Shown here piece by piece: positions 5,415 to 5,527 of a stretch of DNA of 5,527 bases. The translations under genes and the position numbers were made by a program. The notes beneath the pieces were generated by a model. The model did not search any database and was not told where the DNA came from. It saw nothing but the letters and a program-made list of their open reading frames with translations. Origin of the DNA: QHWK01 sp035315685. GTDB lineage: Bacteria; Acidobacteriota; Vicinamibacteria; Vicinamibacterales; CAVVIG01. Positions within the stretch are counted from its first letter, which is position 1. Each line of letters starts with the position of its first letter. Location of the stretch: NCBI GenBank assembly GCA_035315685.1, contig DATFXR010000635.1, positions 1-5,527 of the forward strand. The letters run 5' to 3'.

Positions 5415-5527
5415 ATGGCCGACGTCGCGCAGTGTGTCTTCTGCAGGCGACGCCCCATCGATCGTGCGTGGCGTCCGTTCTGCAGCGAGCGATGTAAGCT
5501 GCTGGATCTCGCGCGCTGGGCCGATGG
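5415..5527 (+). CDS. yacG: DNA gyrase inhibitor YacG-like zinc protein, N-terminal part
   Basis: The first 37 full codons are present and the gene continues beyond the window. YacG is a small zinc-binding protein of about 60-70 residues that, in E. coli, binds GyrB and inhibits DNA gyrase. The fragment shows the whole zinc site: Cys7-x2-Cys10 and Cys23-x3-Cys27. It also has the hallmark segment RPFCSERCKLLDLARWADG, close to the family pattern RPFCSeRCk.iDLg.W. The ATG at 5415 places the first cysteine pair at the usual distance from the N-terminus. The frame is also open upstream to an ATG at 5274, but that extension is Arg-rich, has no family features and begins in the AT-rich island. The remainder of the gene and its downstream partners are not visible. 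Confidence 0.92.
   Translation, partial: MADVAQCVFCRRRPIDRAWRPFCSERCKLLDLARWAD

Overview
The window is high-GC DNA (about two thirds G+C by eye) except for a short AT-rich patch near its right end. Gene content suggests an Acidobacteriota-like soil or environmental bacterium. The main clues are the long Ser/Thr kinase with a zinc ribbon, one membrane segment and C-terminal TPRs, the thymidylate-kinase-like protein with the RGMDFWESGMD motif, and the codon use. This assignment is inference from family resemblance, not from a search.

Layout, left to right. Bases 1-315 are the 3' end of a thymidylate-kinase-like gene (+). A short convergent spacer (316-444) carries two clusters of a degenerate heptamer repeat around a GC-rich hairpin. 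Bases 445-1332 (-) encode a secreted TIM-barrel, glycoside-hydrolase-like protein of uncertain function. Across a 141-bp divergent spacer come pstB (1474-2304) and phoU (2304-2993), overlapping by one base and surely co-translated: the ATPase of the high-affinity phosphate importer and its regulator. No pstS, pstC or pstA gene is present here.

After a spacer with a plausible sigma70-type promoter comes a large receptor-like Ser/Thr protein kinase (3124-about 5040). It has a zinc ribbon, a Hanks-type kinase domain, one TM helix, a FlgO/TolB-like extracytoplasmic domain and TPRs. It is broken twice. A frameshift lies in a CG-dinucleotide run at 3696-3704, and its TPR region stops abruptly at about 5040. 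There the sequence passes into an AT-rich island (about 38% GC over 5111-5280) with its own open frame. High-GC DNA resumes at about 5281, and the window ends inside yacG (5415-5527), a small zinc protein known as a DNA gyrase inhibitor.

The pst/pho genes form the only clear functional unit. The most notable signals are the doubly broken kinase and the compositionally foreign island that replaces its C-terminus; these may reflect real decay or insertion, or an assembly chimera. I do not see convincing evidence for a new biological system.
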